Below are positions 27,069-35,970 of a DNA stretch of 64,000 nucleotides, one piece after another. The translations under genes and the position numbers were made by a program. The notes beneath the pieces are model-generated. The model saw only the letters and a list, made by a program, of their open reading frames with translations, did not search any database and had not been told where the DNA came from. Positions within the stretch are counted from its first letter, which is position 1; each line of letters opens with the position of its first letter. Source of the DNA: Limosilactobacillus difficilis (GTDB taxonomy: Bacteria > Bacillota > Bacilli > Lactobacillales > Lactobacillaceae); contig NZ_CANDNU010000001.1 of NCBI RefSeq assembly GCF_947387495.1, positions 1 through 64,000 of the forward strand, in the 5' to 3' direction.

Positions 27069-28358
27069 ATGCGTTACCAACGTCCACGCGGGACGGCAGA
27101 TATTTTGCCGGGGGCTTCCGCTAACTGGGAGCGGGTCGAAAATGCGGCTCGTCAAATTTTTCAGCGTTATGGTTACCAAAACATTCGGACCCCGATGTTT
27201 GAAAATTATGAGGTCTTCTCCCGTTCATCGGGTGATACATCTGACATTGTTACCAAGGAAATGTATGATTTTGACGACAAGGGCGGTCGGCACATTGCTT
27301 TGCGGCCCGAAGGAACTGCAGGGGTAGTGCGGGCCTTTGTTGAAAATAAACTGTACGGACCGGAATATCAGAAACCTTACAAGGTTTACTACATGGGTCC
27401 AATGTTTCGTTATGAGCGTCCCCAATCTGGACGGCAACGTGAATTCCATCAGATCGGGGTGGAAGCTTTCGGCAGCGAAAATCCAGCAATGGATGTTGAA
27501 GTCATCACGATGGCAATGCGTCTTTTCAAGCAGATTGGCTTGCACGATCTGCGGGTAGCAATCAACACTCTCGGTGATAAAAAGTCACGGGATGATTACC
27601 ACAAAGCCCTCGTTGACTATCTGAAACCGCACTTTGACGAACTGAGTCCAGATTCACAAGAGCGAATGGAAAAGAATCCTTTGCGGGTCCTCGACAGTAA
27701 GGATAAGCGGGATAAGCAGTTTGTCGCTGATGCCCCGTCGATTTTGGATTACCTGACCCCGGAAGCAAGCCAGCGCTTTGAAACGGTGAAAACGATGCTG
27801 GACAAATTGGGGATTTCCTACGTTGTTGATCCGACCATGGTGCGGGGACTCGATTACTACAACCACACGATTTTTGAAATCATGGTTAAAGCGAAGTCCT
27901 TAGGTAGTGGCTACACAACTATCTGCGGTGGGGGTCGTTACAACGGTTTGGTTGAACAATTAGGCGGCCCGGAGACGCCCGGAATCGGCTTTGGGATCGG
28001 TTTGGAACGCTTGCTTTTACTGTTAGAAGATGAAGGAATCAGTCTTGGCCAGCAGTCTGGCTTAGATGTTTACGTGATCAACGATGGTGAGGGCACCAAT
28101 CTACCAGCCCTGCAGCTGGTTGAAGCCGCACGTGACGCCGGTTTGCGAGCCGAACGAGACTACGAAGGGCGCAAATTCAAGACCCAGATGAAGAACGCCT
28201 TCCGGGAAAAAGCCAAGTTGATTGTGATCCTTGGCCAAAAAGACTTGGCAGACCAGACGGTTCGTCTGCGGGTCGGTCACCAGGAAGACAAGCGGGTCGC
28301 TATCAGTGATCTGCTGGCTGATTTTGCAAAGTATTTTCAGGAATGTGAAAGGGGATAA
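27069..28358 (+). CDS. hisS: Histidine--tRNA ligase
   Basis: HisRS charges tRNA-His. The class II fold is visible: [11 protein letters not shown] near the N terminus, motif 2 around [20 protein letters not shown], the histidine-A box [13 protein letters not shown] and motif 3 in [13 protein letters not shown]. The anticodon-binding domain follows. The length is 429 aa from the ATG at 27069, which has a perfect AAGGAGG (27056-27062) 6 nt upstream; any earlier start would lie inside the T-box element. aspS follows after 5 nt. The operon is controlled by the T box. Confidence 0.97.
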   Translation: MRYQRPRGTADILPGASANWERVENAARQIFQRYGYQNIRTPMFENYEVFSRSSGDTSDIVTKEMYDFDDKGGRHIALRPEGTAGVVRAFVENKLYGPEYQKPYKVYYMGPMFRYERPQSGRQREFHQIGVEAFGSENPAMDVEVITMAMRLFKQIGLHDLRVAINTLGDKKSRDDYHKALVDYLKPHFDELSPDSQERMEKNPLRVLDSKDKRDKQFVADAPSILDYLTPEASQRFETVKTMLDKLGISYVVDPTMVRGLDYYNHTIFEIMVKAKSLGSGYTTICGGGRYNGLVEQLGGPETPGIGFGIGLERLLLLLEDEGISLGQQSGLDVYVINDGEGTNLPALQLVEAARDAGLRAERDYEGRKFKTQMKNAFREKAKLIVILGQKDLADQTVRLRVGHQEDKRVAISDLLADFAKYFQECERG

Positions 28359-28363
28359 TCATC

Positions 28364-30145
28364 GTGAAGCGGACCAATTATGCCGGTCTAACTTCTGAAA
28401 ACCAAGTAGGTCAAACGGTAGTCCTGAAGGGCTGGGTTGCTAAGCAACGCAACCTGGGTGGTCTGGTATTCATTGACTTGCGGGATCGGGAAGGAATCGT
28501 TCAACTGGTCTTTAACGAGCAGGAAAATGAAGAAGCCTTCAAGGTTGCTGATTCTTGCCGGAGTGAATACGTTATCGAAGTATCAGGCAAGGTGCGGATG
28601 CGTAAGGACCCGAATCCAGATATCCCAACAGGCAAGATCGAAGTCGTGGTGGACACGATTAATATCCTGGCCAAGTCACAGACGCCACCGTTTGCCATCG
28701 AAGATAAGGTGGACGCCAGTGAAGACCTGCGTCTGAAGTATCGTTACCTTGACCTGCGGCGGCCTGAAATGATGCGCTACTTAAAGATCCGGAGCAAAGT
28801 GACGAGCGTAGTTCATCACTATTACGACTCAGAAGGCTTTATGGATATCGAAACGCCTGATTTGACCCGTTCGACGCCGGAAGGGGCCCGGGACTATGTC
28901 GTACCTTCACGGGTTTATCCGGGACACTTCTACGCTTTGCCGCAGTCTCCACAGTTGTTCAAGCAGCTTCTGATGGCGGCAGGGGTTGACAAATATTACC
29001 AGCTGGCACGTTGCTTCCGTGACGAAGACTTGCGGGGCGATCGCCAGCCGGAATTTACGCAAATTGATACCGAGATGAGTTTTGCAACAGCGGAAGACAT
29101 CCAAACTGAAACGGAAGGCTTGATCAAGAAGATCATGAAGGATGTGTTAGATGTTGACGTCAAGACACCATTCCCGCGGATGGAGTGGCAGGAATCGATG
29201 GACCGTTACGGAACTGACAAACCAGACACTCGTTTTGACATGCTGATCACCGACGTTTCTGACCTGGTCAAAGACAGTAGTTTCAAGGTCTTTGCCAAGA
29301 CAGTGGCCGACGGCAACTACGTCCGCGCTATCTGTGTTCCGGGTGGGGCGGATAAATACTCACGCAAAAAGATCAGTGAAAAAGAAGATTACATCAAACG
29401 TTTCCATGCCAAGGGACTGGCCTGGGTTAAGGTAACTGCCGATGGTTATTCCGGACCGGTTGCTAAATTCTTAAAAGATTCTAGTGACCAGCTGAATGCG
29501 CGTTTGAATGCTAATGAAGGCGATCTCCTGCTCTTCGTTGCCGGCAGTTTCCAGGTTGTTTGTGGCGCGCTGGGCTACCTGCGGGAAAACTTTGCCCATG
29601 AGCTGGGAATGATCGACTACAACAAGTGGAATTACTTGTGGGTTGTTAACTGGCCGATGTTTGAATATGACGAAGGTCGGGGTCGCTGGATTGCTGCCCA
29701 CCACCCATTCACAATGCTGAATGAAGAAGATTTGCACTACCTTGAACCGGGTGAAGACCCGCACAAAGCGCACGCGCAAAGTTATGATATTATCTTAAAC
29801 GGCCACGAAATTGGCGGTGGTTCAATCCGGATTCATCAGCCTGAAGTCCAAGAAAAGGTTTTGAAGGCGTTAGGCTTTACTAAGGAACGAGCCGAACGAA
29901 ACTTTGGCTTTCTGATTCATGCTTTGCAGATGGGGATGCCGCCAGAAGGTGGTTTAGCGTTTGGCCTGGACCGTTATGTGATGTTACTGGCCAAGGCTGA
30001 AAATATCCGGGACGTTATTCCGTTCCCAAAGAACTCCAAGGCTGTTGAACCGATGACCGAGGCCCCAGGTGAGATCACCCAGGAACAACTGGATGAATCC
30101 CACTTGATCATTAAGGACCAAAAGGATAAGAACCCTAAAGATTAA
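28364..30145 (+). CDS. aspS: Aspartate--tRNA ligase
   Basis: AspRS charges tRNA-Asp. It has the bacterial layout: an N-terminal OB-fold anticodon domain (about 1-105), the catalytic class II core with [14 protein letters not shown] and [18 protein letters not shown], the bacterial GAD insertion (about 300-400), and motif 3 near [14 protein letters not shown]. At 593 aa the length is normal. The start is a GTG at 28364, with GAAAGGGG overlapping the end of hisS. Whether it also charges tRNA-Asn cannot be decided from sequence by eye; no gatCAB is in the window. A clear terminator is not seen after it. Confidence 0.97.
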   Translation: MKRTNYAGLTSENQVGQTVVLKGWVAKQRNLGGLVFIDLRDREGIVQLVFNEQENEEAFKVADSCRSEYVIEVSGKVRMRKDPNPDIPTGKIEVVVDTINILAKSQTPPFAIEDKVDASEDLRLKYRYLDLRRPEMMRYLKIRSKVTSVVHHYYDSEGFMDIETPDLTRSTPEGARDYVVPSRVYPGHFYALPQSPQLFKQLLMAAGVDKYYQLARCFRDEDLRGDRQPEFTQIDTEMSFATAEDIQTETEGLIKKIMKDVLDVDVKTPFPRMEWQESMDRYGTDKPDTRFDMLITDVSDLVKDSSFKVFAKTVADGNYVRAICVPGGADKYSRKKISEKEDYIKRFHAKGLAWVKVTADGYSGPVAKFLKDSSDQLNARLNANEGDLLLFVAGSFQVVCGALGYLRENFAHELGMIDYNKWNYLWVVNWPMFEYDEGRGRWIAAHHPFTMLNEEDLHYLEPGEDPHKAHAQSYDIILNGHEIGGGSIRIHQPEVQEKVLKALGFTKERAERNFGFLIHALQMGMPPEGGLAFGLDRYVMLLAKAENIRDVIPFPKNSKAVEPMTEAPGEITQEQLDESHLIIKDQKDKNPKD

Positions 30146-30196
30146 CCACTTTTTTTGAAGTTTCGCCAATCGATTGTAAAAAAATAAAATCAGCTG

Positions 30197-30225
30197 TTGA
30201 CGGTGGAAATGCCAGTGGGTATACT
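30197..30225 (+). promoter_or_regulatory. SigA promoter of rpsU
   Basis: TTGACG (30197-30202) and TATACT (30220-30225) are separated by 17 nt, a near-consensus promoter. The predicted start leaves a leader of about 70 nt before rpsU, containing the hairpin at 30243-30263. Confidence 0.8.
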
Positions 30226-30242
30226 GGTACCTGTAGTGGTAA

Positions 30243-30263
30243 GGCCAGATTGTCGATCTGGCC
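30243..30263 (+). promoter_or_regulatory. Leader hairpin upstream of rpsU
   Basis: GGCCAGAT (30243-30250) pairs perfectly with ATCTGGCC (30256-30263) around the 5-nt loop TGTCG. No U tract follows, so it is not a terminator. It may be a 5' stabiliser or a site for control of S21 synthesis; this is inference. Confidence 0.5.
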
Positions 30264-30304
30264 GCGGCAATTACGCATTTTTAGCTCGGAGGGAGGGATA
30301 TCTG

Positions 30305-30496
30305 ATGTCAAAAACAGTCGTTCGCAAGAATGAATCGTTAGACGACGCTCTTCGACGCTTTAAACGCTCAGTTTCACGCAATGGCACTCTTCGCGAATAT
30401 CGCAAACGTGAATTCTACGAAAAGCCAAGCGTAAAACGTAAGTTGAAATCAGAGGCGGCTCGGAAGCGGAAGAACAAGCGGCGTCGCCGTTACTAA
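30305..30496 (+). CDS. rpsU: Small ribosomal subunit protein bS21
   Basis: bS21 is a 30S protein that helps base pairing between mRNA and the 3' end of 16S rRNA. The 63-aa product is very basic, with the typical start [20 protein letters not shown] and a C-terminal arginine/lysine run ([10 protein letters not shown]). The ATG at 30305 has GGAGGGAGGG upstream. It begins the macromolecular-synthesis block, with its own promoter and a terminator-like hairpin after it. Confidence 0.97.
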   Translation: MSKTVVRKNESLDDALRRFKRSVSRNGTLREYRKREFYEKPSVKRKLKSEAARKRKNKRRRRY

Positions 30497-30509
30497 GCTT
30501 GCAAGCTGG

Positions 30510-30555
30510 AAAGCTCCTGAACGAATGTTTCATTCGGCAGGGGCTTTTATTTTTG
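30510..30555 (+). terminator. Terminator after rpsU
   Basis: AAAGCTCCTG (30510-30519) pairs with CAGGGGCTTT (30538-30547), and GAATG/CATTC at the top extends the hairpin. TTTTATTTTT follows. Partial read-through into yqeY is likely, since no separate yqeY promoter is evident. Confidence 0.75.
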
Positions 30556-30567
30556 GGAGGCAATCAA

Positions 30568-31011
30568 ATGAGTTTATTAGCTACTTTACAAAAAGATATG
30601 ATCAAGGCGATGAAGGATCACGATAAGGACACTCTGGAAGTTGTTCGGATGCTGAAGGCCGCAGTCAAAAACGAACAGATTGAAAAGGGCCATGACTTGT
30701 CAGCTGATGAAGAATTAGCCGTTCTCAAGCGGGAAGACAAGCAACGCAAGGACTCCCTGGCTGACTTTAAAAAGGCTGGTCGTGACGACCTGATTGAAAA
30801 GACCGAAAAAGAGCTCAAGGTCGTTGAAAAATATATGCCAGCGCAGATGTCGGCAGATGAAGTCAAGGCTGTGATCGCGCAAACGATTAAGGACGTTGAT
30901 GCTCAAAGCATGAAGGATTTCGGTAAGGTCATGGGAGCTGCGATGAAGAAGCTCAACGGTCGTGCTGATGGAAAAATTGTCAACCAAACTGTCAAGGCAA
31001 TGTTGCAATAG
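30568..31011 (+). CDS. GatB/YqeY domain-containing protein
   Basis: This 147-aa YqeY-family protein resembles the C-terminal tRNA-binding domain of GatB but stands alone. The signatures LLATLQKDMIKAMK, VRMLKAAVKNEQIEKG and VEKYMPAQMSADEV are clear, as is the C-terminal GKVMGAAMKKLNGRADG. A role with tRNA or aminoacylation is often suggested but unproved. GGGAGG (30555-30560) sets the ATG at 30568. The gene lies between rpsU and phoH, the order seen widely in Firmicutes, and a very strong terminator follows. Confidence 0.95.
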   Translation: MSLLATLQKDMIKAMKDHDKDTLEVVRMLKAAVKNEQIEKGHDLSADEELAVLKREDKQRKDSLADFKKAGRDDLIEKTEKELKVVEKYMPAQMSADEVKAVIAQTIKDVDAQSMKDFGKVMGAAMKKLNGRADGKIVNQTVKAMLQ

Positions 31012-31030
31012 AGCGCGTTTAATTGAATTA

Positions 31031-31060
31031 GGGCCCCGTTTTGGCGACGGGGCCCTTTTT
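31031..31060 (+). terminator. Terminator after the yqeY-like gene
   Basis: GGGCCCCGT (31031-31039) pairs perfectly with ACGGGGCCC (31047-31055) around 7 nt, followed by TTTTT. It is a textbook intrinsic terminator. Confidence 0.9.
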
Positions 31061-31093
31061 GAGCGCATTTTCTGCAGGAAACAGGACGCCTTA

Positions 31094-31102
31094 TGCTATA
31101 AT
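31094..31102 (+). promoter_or_regulatory. Extended -10 promoter of phoH operon
   Basis: TGCTATAAT is an extended -10 with a perfect TATAAT, 51 nt upstream of the phoH start codon and just after the preceding terminator. No good -35 box is seen. It probably drives phoH-ybeY-dgkA-era-recO. Confidence 0.6.
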
Positions 31103-31153
31103 AAATAAAGATTTTTGCGGTTATCTAACCGACAGAAAAGGGGACCACAATCT

Positions 31154-32137
31154 TTGAGCGAAGAACAATCAGGATCATATGAACAAAGTTATCGGCTCGA
31201 TAGTCCACAGGTCGAAATCGGCTTGTTGGGTGCCCAGGACAAGTATGTTGCTCTCCTGGAGAGTGGGATGCGGGTGACGGTTAACCCCTTTGGGGATCAT
31301 TTGACCATCATCGGCGACCAAGTTGATGTGAAGTTAACCGTCGATGTCCTGGACCAATTAGTTAAGCTACTGGAACAGGGAATCATGATTAGCAGCACCG
31401 ACATCGTCAGTGCCATGAAGATGGCTCACCGGGGAACGCTCGAATATTTTACTGAATTGTACAATGAATTAATCATTAAGGACCGCCGGGGGCGAGCAAT
31501 TCGCGTTAAAAATTTTGGCCAGCGGCAGTACGTTCATGCGATGAAGGAGAATGACATCACTTTTGGGATTGGCCCGGCCGGAACGGGGAAGACTTATTTA
31601 GCCGTTGCAATGGCTGTTGCCGCTCTCAAGCGTGGTGAAGTCGAACGGATTATCTTGACCCGGCCAGCCGTTGAAGCTGGCGAATCACTAGGCTTTTTGC
31701 CGGGGGATCTCAAGGAAAAAGTTGACCCTTACTTGCGGCCGATCTACGATGCGTTAAACGAAATTTTGGGAGCAGATCATGTCGAACGGTTGATGGAGCG
31801 TGATACGATCGAAATTGCTCCGCTGGCTTATATGCGTGGTCGGACATTGGATAACGCCTTTGTGATTTTGGATGAGGCCCAAAACACGACCAATGCCCAG
31901 ATGAAGATGTTTTTGACCCGGCTGGGCTTTGGCTCCAAAATGGTGGTCAACGGTGACGTTTCGCAAATCGATTTGCCCCATGGGACGCGAAGTGGCTTGA
32001 TTAGTGCTCAGCACATTTTGGCCAATATCAAGTCGATTGACTTTGTCCACTTCACGGCTGATGATGTTGTCCGGCACCCAGTTGTTGCGCGGATCATTAC
32101 CGCTTATGAAGAAGCGGGAAGCAAACAGGAGCATTAA
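31154..32137 (+). CDS. phoH: PhoH family protein (ATPase)
   Basis: PhoH-like proteins are cytosolic P-loop ATPases linked to RNA metabolism; YbeY, encoded next, is a common partner. Walker A is GPAGTGKT at residues 140-147, Walker B is FVILDEAQN, and PAVEAGESLGFLPGDLKEKV is the family signature. The N-terminal ~110 residues form a KH-like domain. The TTG at 31154 is the likely start: AAGGGGA at 31138-31144 lies 9 nt upstream and the family begins near SEEQ. From there it has 327 aa. The stop is 1 nt from the ybeY start. Confidence 0.94.
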   Translation: MSEEQSGSYEQSYRLDSPQVEIGLLGAQDKYVALLESGMRVTVNPFGDHLTIIGDQVDVKLTVDVLDQLVKLLEQGIMISSTDIVSAMKMAHRGTLEYFTELYNELIIKDRRGRAIRVKNFGQRQYVHAMKENDITFGIGPAGTGKTYLAVAMAVAALKRGEVERIILTRPAVEAGESLGFLPGDLKEKVDPYLRPIYDALNEILGADHVERLMERDTIEIAPLAYMRGRTLDNAFVILDEAQNTTNAQMKMFLTRLGFGSKMVVNGDVSQIDLPHGTRSGLISAQHILANIKSIDFVHFTADDVVRHPVVARIITAYEEAGSKQEH

Positions 32138-32138
32138 C

Positions 32139-32618
32139 ATGGATCTAACAATCTTTGATCACACAGATGGTCTTTTAACTACGGAGCAGAGTACACTAGC
32201 CAAAAAATTACTGAATTACGCGGCTGACTATCTCCATTTAGCACCCGACGTTCAGATGTCATTAACCTTTGTTCGTAATCCGGAAATCAAGGAACTGAAC
32301 AAGCGTTACCGAGGTGTTGATCGAGCCACGGACGTAATTAGCTTTGCAGCCGAGGACGATAGCGACGAGAGCCAAATTATCATGCCGGCCGAATTGAAAG
32401 CTGAGTTGCCGGAAAACCTCGGGGACCTCTTTATTTGTATTGATAAAGTGCCCGAACAGGCCAAATTTTTGGGCCATTCACCGGAACGTGAGCTAGGCTT
32501 TTTGTGCGTCCACGGCTTTCTTCACCTCAACGGCTATGACCACGAACAAGCTGCTGACGAAAAGAAGATGTTTACCTTGCAACGGGAAATTTTGGACTCT
32601 TATGGCCTTGAAAGATAA
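32139..32618 (+). CDS. ybeY: Endoribonuclease YbeY (rRNA maturation factor)
   Basis: YbeY is a zinc endoribonuclease needed for 16S rRNA 3'-end maturation and 70S quality control. The metal motif H-x3-H-x5-H appears in HGFLHLNGYDH near residue 126, and RYRGVDRATDVISF is the other family signature. The length is 159 aa. The ATG at 32139 follows the phoH stop by 1 nt, with CAGGAG inside phoH. Its end overlaps dgkA by 17 nt, so the two are translationally coupled. Confidence 0.95.
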   Translation: MDLTIFDHTDGLLTTEQSTLAKKLLNYAADYLHLAPDVQMSLTFVRNPEIKELNKRYRGVDRATDVISFAAEDDSDESQIIMPAELKAELPENLGDLFICIDKVPEQAKFLGHSPERELGFLCVHGFLHLNGYDHEQAADEKKMFTLQREILDSYGLER

Positions 32619-33003
32619 AAGACAGACTGCTAAAAACCGTCATTTGGGGCAGGCGGTAGGACATGCACTTCAAGGTATTGAGGATGTGATCACCAGTGAG
32701 CGCAATATGCGCTTTCATTTAACAAGTGCTGTGCTGGTGGTACTTGCCGGTGGACTGCTGAAGGTATCCTGTCTAGATTGGCTGTGGTTAGTGACAGCCA
32801 TCGTTGCCGTTTTGGCTGCTGAGATGCTCAACACCATTACTGAGTGGTTGTGTGACTTAGTGGTGGGATCACGCTTTGATCCCCTGGTCAAAAAAATTAA
32901 GGATGCAGCGGCCGGAATGGTTATCCTGGTCGCTTTTTTGGCGTTAATCATCGGTTTAATTATTTTCGTGCCTGCCCTGCTAAAATTTTTAAAGGAGTTT
33001 TAG
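32602..33003 (+). CDS. dgkA: Diacylglycerol/undecaprenol kinase family protein
   Basis: This small membrane kinase (133 aa) has three spans after an amphipathic N-terminal stretch. The signature EMLNTITEWLCDLV carries the catalytic and metal-binding glutamates, and KDAAAGMVI follows. In Gram-positive bacteria the family phosphorylates undecaprenol to the lipid carrier of wall synthesis rather than diacylglycerol. I place the start at the ATG at 32602, which overlaps ybeY by 17 nt. era follows after 3 nt. Confidence 0.93.
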   Translation: MALKDKRQTAKNRHLGQAVGHALQGIEDVITSERNMRFHLTSAVLVVLAGGLLKVSCLDWLWLVTAIVAVLAAEMLNTITEWLCDLVVGSRFDPLVKKIKDAAAGMVILVAFLALIIGLIIFVPALLKFLKEF

Positions 33004-33006
33004 AAA

Positions 33007-33918
33007 ATGAGAGAAGAACATGGTTTTCGTTCGGGGTTTGTTGCCTTGATTGGCCGGCCCAATGTCGGTAAGTCAACCCTTTTGAACCAGGTTATCGGAC
33101 AAAAAGTGGCAATTATGAGCGACGTCGCTCAGACGACTCGGAATAAGATTCAAGGCGTGTATACGACGAAGGACGCTCAGCTTGTCTTTATCGATACCCC
33201 TGGAGTTCACAAACCACAGACCAAACTTGGCGACTTTATGGAACGGTCGACCTATTCAGCCTTAGATGAAGTGGATGCAGTCTTGTATATCGTCAGTGCT
33301 GCCGACAAGCGGGGGATGGGCGACCAGTTTATCGTCGACCACGTTCTCGATAAGGTCAAAAAGCCGATTTACTTAGTGGTTAACAAGATTGATGCGGTTC
33401 ACCCAAACGATTTGCCGAAGATTGTCGCTGACTACCAGCAAGGGATGGACTTTGCGGGGGTAATCCCGATTTCGGCTTTGAACGGCAATAATGTCGATCA
33501 ACTCTTGGCAACGCTAGTTAAGACCATGCCAGAGGGCCCGCAGTACTATCCGGCTGATCAGGTCAGTGACCACCCAGAGCGTTTCGTGATTGCGGAAATT
33601 ATTCGGGAAAAGGTCTTCAAGCTGACCCGGCAGGAAGTCCCCCACTCGGTGGCTGTCGACGTAACCAGCGTCAAGAGTTCTGAGACGGATCAGGTCCACA
33701 TTAGCGCGAACATCGTTGTCGAACGGCCAGGGCAAAAGGGCATAATCATTGGCAAGGGTGGTCAAAAGCTGAAGAAGATTGGGTTTTTGGCACGACAGGA
33801 TATTGAAGCTTTGCTGGGCAGCCATGTCTTTTTGCAGCTGTGGGTCAAAGTCGTTCCCAAATGGCGGGATAAATCATCGTTACTGAAGGAATATGGTTAT
33901 CGCAACCAGGATTATTAG
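33007..33918 (+). CDS. era: GTPase Era
   Basis: Era binds the 3' end of 16S rRNA during 30S assembly. The G domain has GRPNVGKST (residues 16-24), DTPGVHKPQ and NKIDAV. The C-terminal KH domain has the [13 protein letters not shown] loop. At 303 aa the length is standard. GAAAATG precedes the start, so translation may depend on coupling to dgkA 3 nt upstream. The gene for cytidine deaminase often found beside it is absent here. Confidence 0.96.
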   Translation: MREEHGFRSGFVALIGRPNVGKSTLLNQVIGQKVAIMSDVAQTTRNKIQGVYTTKDAQLVFIDTPGVHKPQTKLGDFMERSTYSALDEVDAVLYIVSAADKRGMGDQFIVDHVLDKVKKPIYLVVNKIDAVHPNDLPKIVADYQQGMDFAGVIPISALNGNNVDQLLATLVKTMPEGPQYYPADQVSDHPERFVIAEIIREKVFKLTRQEVPHSVAVDVTSVKSSETDQVHISANIVVERPGQKGIIIGKGGQKLKKIGFLARQDIEALLGSHVFLQLWVKVVPKWRDKSSLLKEYGYRNQDY

Positions 33919-33943
33919 ATTTTGCTTGCTGGGAGATGATTAA

Positions 33944-34723
33944 ATGCCGATCCAACGGCTGTCTGGCATCATCATGTCGCAACGTGCTTATCGCGAGCAT
34001 GACCTCCTCGTAAAGATATTAACCAAACAGGCCGGACCAGTGATGTTTCTAGCGCGGGGTGCCAAACGGCCGCGGGCAAAGCTAGCCGGAGCGGTCCAGC
34101 CCCTCTGCCATGGTCAATACTTAGGATCGATCCACAGTCACGGCCTAAGTTACCTTACGGCGGTGGACCATTATCAAATGTATCGTCACATTGCCGATGA
34201 TCTTCTCGCCAATGCTTATGCGACCTATTTGCTTGCTTTGGTCGATGTCGCCTTTGATGATCGGCAGGTTCTCGGTGGCTGGTACGATCAGGTCAAAGCG
34301 GCACTTGAGTTAATGGAGAAAGGCCGGGATCCGCAGATTATCGTCAATGTGATGGAAATTCGATTGCTCGGGCGTTTCGGGTTGGCGCCGGTTTGGGACC
34401 GTTGTGTGATTTGCGGCCGTTCTGACTTAGCAATGGCATTTTCGGAAGAATTTGGGGGGATGTTATGTGCTAACCACTGGAGTCAAGACCCCCGCTGCTT
34501 GCATCTCCGCCAAAAGACCGCCGCTTATCTAGCCCTCTTGGCGCGGATTGACTTGCGACGAGTAGATGCTATTGACGTTGATTCATGGACGAAGGCAGAT
34601 TTGCGTCAGTTGATCGATACCATTTATGACGACGAAGCCGGCCTGCATCTCAAGAGCAAACGGTATATTCAGCAGATGCACGAGTGGGACCGTCGGCTGA
34701 AATTAAATCCGCGCAAGAATTGA
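33944..34723 (+). CDS. recO: DNA repair protein RecO
   Basis: RecO loads RecA at gaps with RecR and anneals single strands. The N-terminal OB fold (about 1-80, SGIIMSQRAYREHDLLVKIL) is followed by a helical domain and a zinc site (CVICGR ... CANHW ... CLH). At 259 aa the length is standard. It lies 25 nt after era, the usual neighbour, with GGGAGATGA upstream. It is probably the last gene of the phoH transcript; the glyQS T box starts right behind it. Confidence 0.93.
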   Translation: MPIQRLSGIIMSQRAYREHDLLVKILTKQAGPVMFLARGAKRPRAKLAGAVQPLCHGQYLGSIHSHGLSYLTAVDHYQMYRHIADDLLANAYATYLLALVDVAFDDRQVLGGWYDQVKAALELMEKGRDPQIIVNVMEIRLLGRFGLAPVWDRCVICGRSDLAMAFSEEFGGMLCANHWSQDPRCLHLRQKTAAYLALLARIDLRRVDAIDVDSWTKADLRQLIDTIYDDEAGLHLKSKRYIQQMHEWDRRLKLNPRKN

Positions 34724-34759
34724 CAAGGGCTCGATTTTTTTCTATGATGATGACGTTCA

Positions 34760-34980
34760 CATTTAAATCAAGAAAATAGCATTGATGGAGATTAGATTGG
34801 ATGCAGACCTCAGCGAGTGCGGGTTAGTGGGAGCCGCGTGGTTCTGTTTCAGTGTGGCACTTCGGAGTTATTGAATGAAGCTGTTTCGCGTCGAGCGGAA
34901 AAGCAGGGTGGAACCGCGAATTTGAATTCGTCCCTGCAACAACCAGGTTAGTGTAACTTGGCTGTTGCAGGGCTTTTTTT
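34760..34980 (+). promoter_or_regulatory. T-box riboswitch of glyQS
   Basis: The leader has the T-box sequence AGGGTGGAACCGCG (34905-34918), with TGGA fitting the U discriminator of tRNA-Gly. A terminator follows: CCCTGCAACA (34932-34941) pairs with TGTTGCAGGG (34963-34972), then seven T. GGC at 34856-34858, followed by A, is the best specifier candidate and matches the GCC anticodon. The 5' boundary is approximate. A promoter is not clearly seen in the short gap after recO. Confidence 0.9.
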
Positions 34981-34996
34981 GAAAGGAAGGATCTTG

Positions 34997-35968
34997 ATGG
35001 CAAAGACACTGAGTGTGCAAGACATTATTTTCACACTAGAACAATATTGGGCCAAGCAGGGCTGCATGTTGATGCAGGCCTATGATACTGAGAAGGGTGC
35101 CGGGACGATGAGTCCGTATACTTTCTTACGGGCAATTGGGCCGGAACCCTGGAATGCGGCTTACGTGGAACCTTCACGGCGGCCAGCAGATGGTCGTTAT
35201 GGGGAAAATCCGAACCGGCTCTACCAACACCACCAATTCCAGGTGATCATGAAGCCATCGCCGGAAAACATCCAAGACCTTTATCTGGGAAGCCTGGAAG
35301 AATTGGGAATCAAGCCACAAGAACACGACATCCGTTTTGTTGAAGACAACTGGGAAAATCCGTCGATGGGTTGTGCCGGTGTCGGTTGGGAAATCTGGCT
35401 AGACGGGATGGAAGTTACCCAGTTCACCTACTTCCAAGTAGTGGGGGAGTTGCCGATGAACCCCGTTGCTTCTGAAGTTACTTATGGTTTGGAACGGCTA
35501 GCAGAGTATATTCAAAATGTTGATTCCGTCTTCGATCTAGAATGGGCGGATGGCGTCAAATACGGCGATATTTTCAAAGAGCCGGAATATGAGCATTCAA
35601 AGTATGCCTTTGAAGAAAGTAACCAGGAAATGCTTCTGCAAGCCTTTCATGATTATGAGGCAGAAGCCAAGCGGCTGATTAAGCTTGGCTTGGTTCACCC
35701 CGCCTATGATTACGTTTTGAAATGCAGTCATACCTTTAACCTCCTGGATGCGCGGGGCGCGGTTTCCGTTACTGAACGGGCTGGTTATTTGCACCGTATC
35801 CGGATCATGGCAAAGTCGATTGCCAAAGCCTTCGTTGAGGAACGGCGCAAGCGTGGCTTCCCGCTGATTCACGATGATCAGCTCCGGCAAAAGACGCTGG
35901 CCGAATACACCAAGAAGGCGGAAAAAGCCAAGCAACGGGCCAAGAAACAGCACAAGGGGGATAAGTAA
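34997..35968 (+). CDS. glyQ: Glycine--tRNA ligase alpha subunit
   Basis: The alpha subunit forms the active site of the two-subunit glycyl-tRNA synthetase. Class II motifs are visible in [20 protein letters not shown] and [13 protein letters not shown]. The start at 34997 has GGAAGG 6 nt upstream; earlier in-frame codons lie in the T-box terminator. At 323 aa it has a lysine-rich C-terminal tail ([18 protein letters not shown]) of about 25 residues beyond the common core. glyS follows after 2 nt. Confidence 0.96.
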   Translation: MAKTLSVQDIIFTLEQYWAKQGCMLMQAYDTEKGAGTMSPYTFLRAIGPEPWNAAYVEPSRRPADGRYGENPNRLYQHHQFQVIMKPSPENIQDLYLGSLEELGIKPQEHDIRFVEDNWENPSMGCAGVGWEIWLDGMEVTQFTYFQVVGELPMNPVASEVTYGLERLAEYIQNVDSVFDLEWADGVKYGDIFKEPEYEHSKYAFEESNQEMLLQAFHDYEAEAKRLIKLGLVHPAYDYVLKCSHTFNLLDARGAVSVTERAGYLHRIRIMAKSIAKAFVEERRKRGFPLIHDDQLRQKTLAEYTKKAEKAKQRAKKQHKGDK

Positions 35969-35970
35969 TC

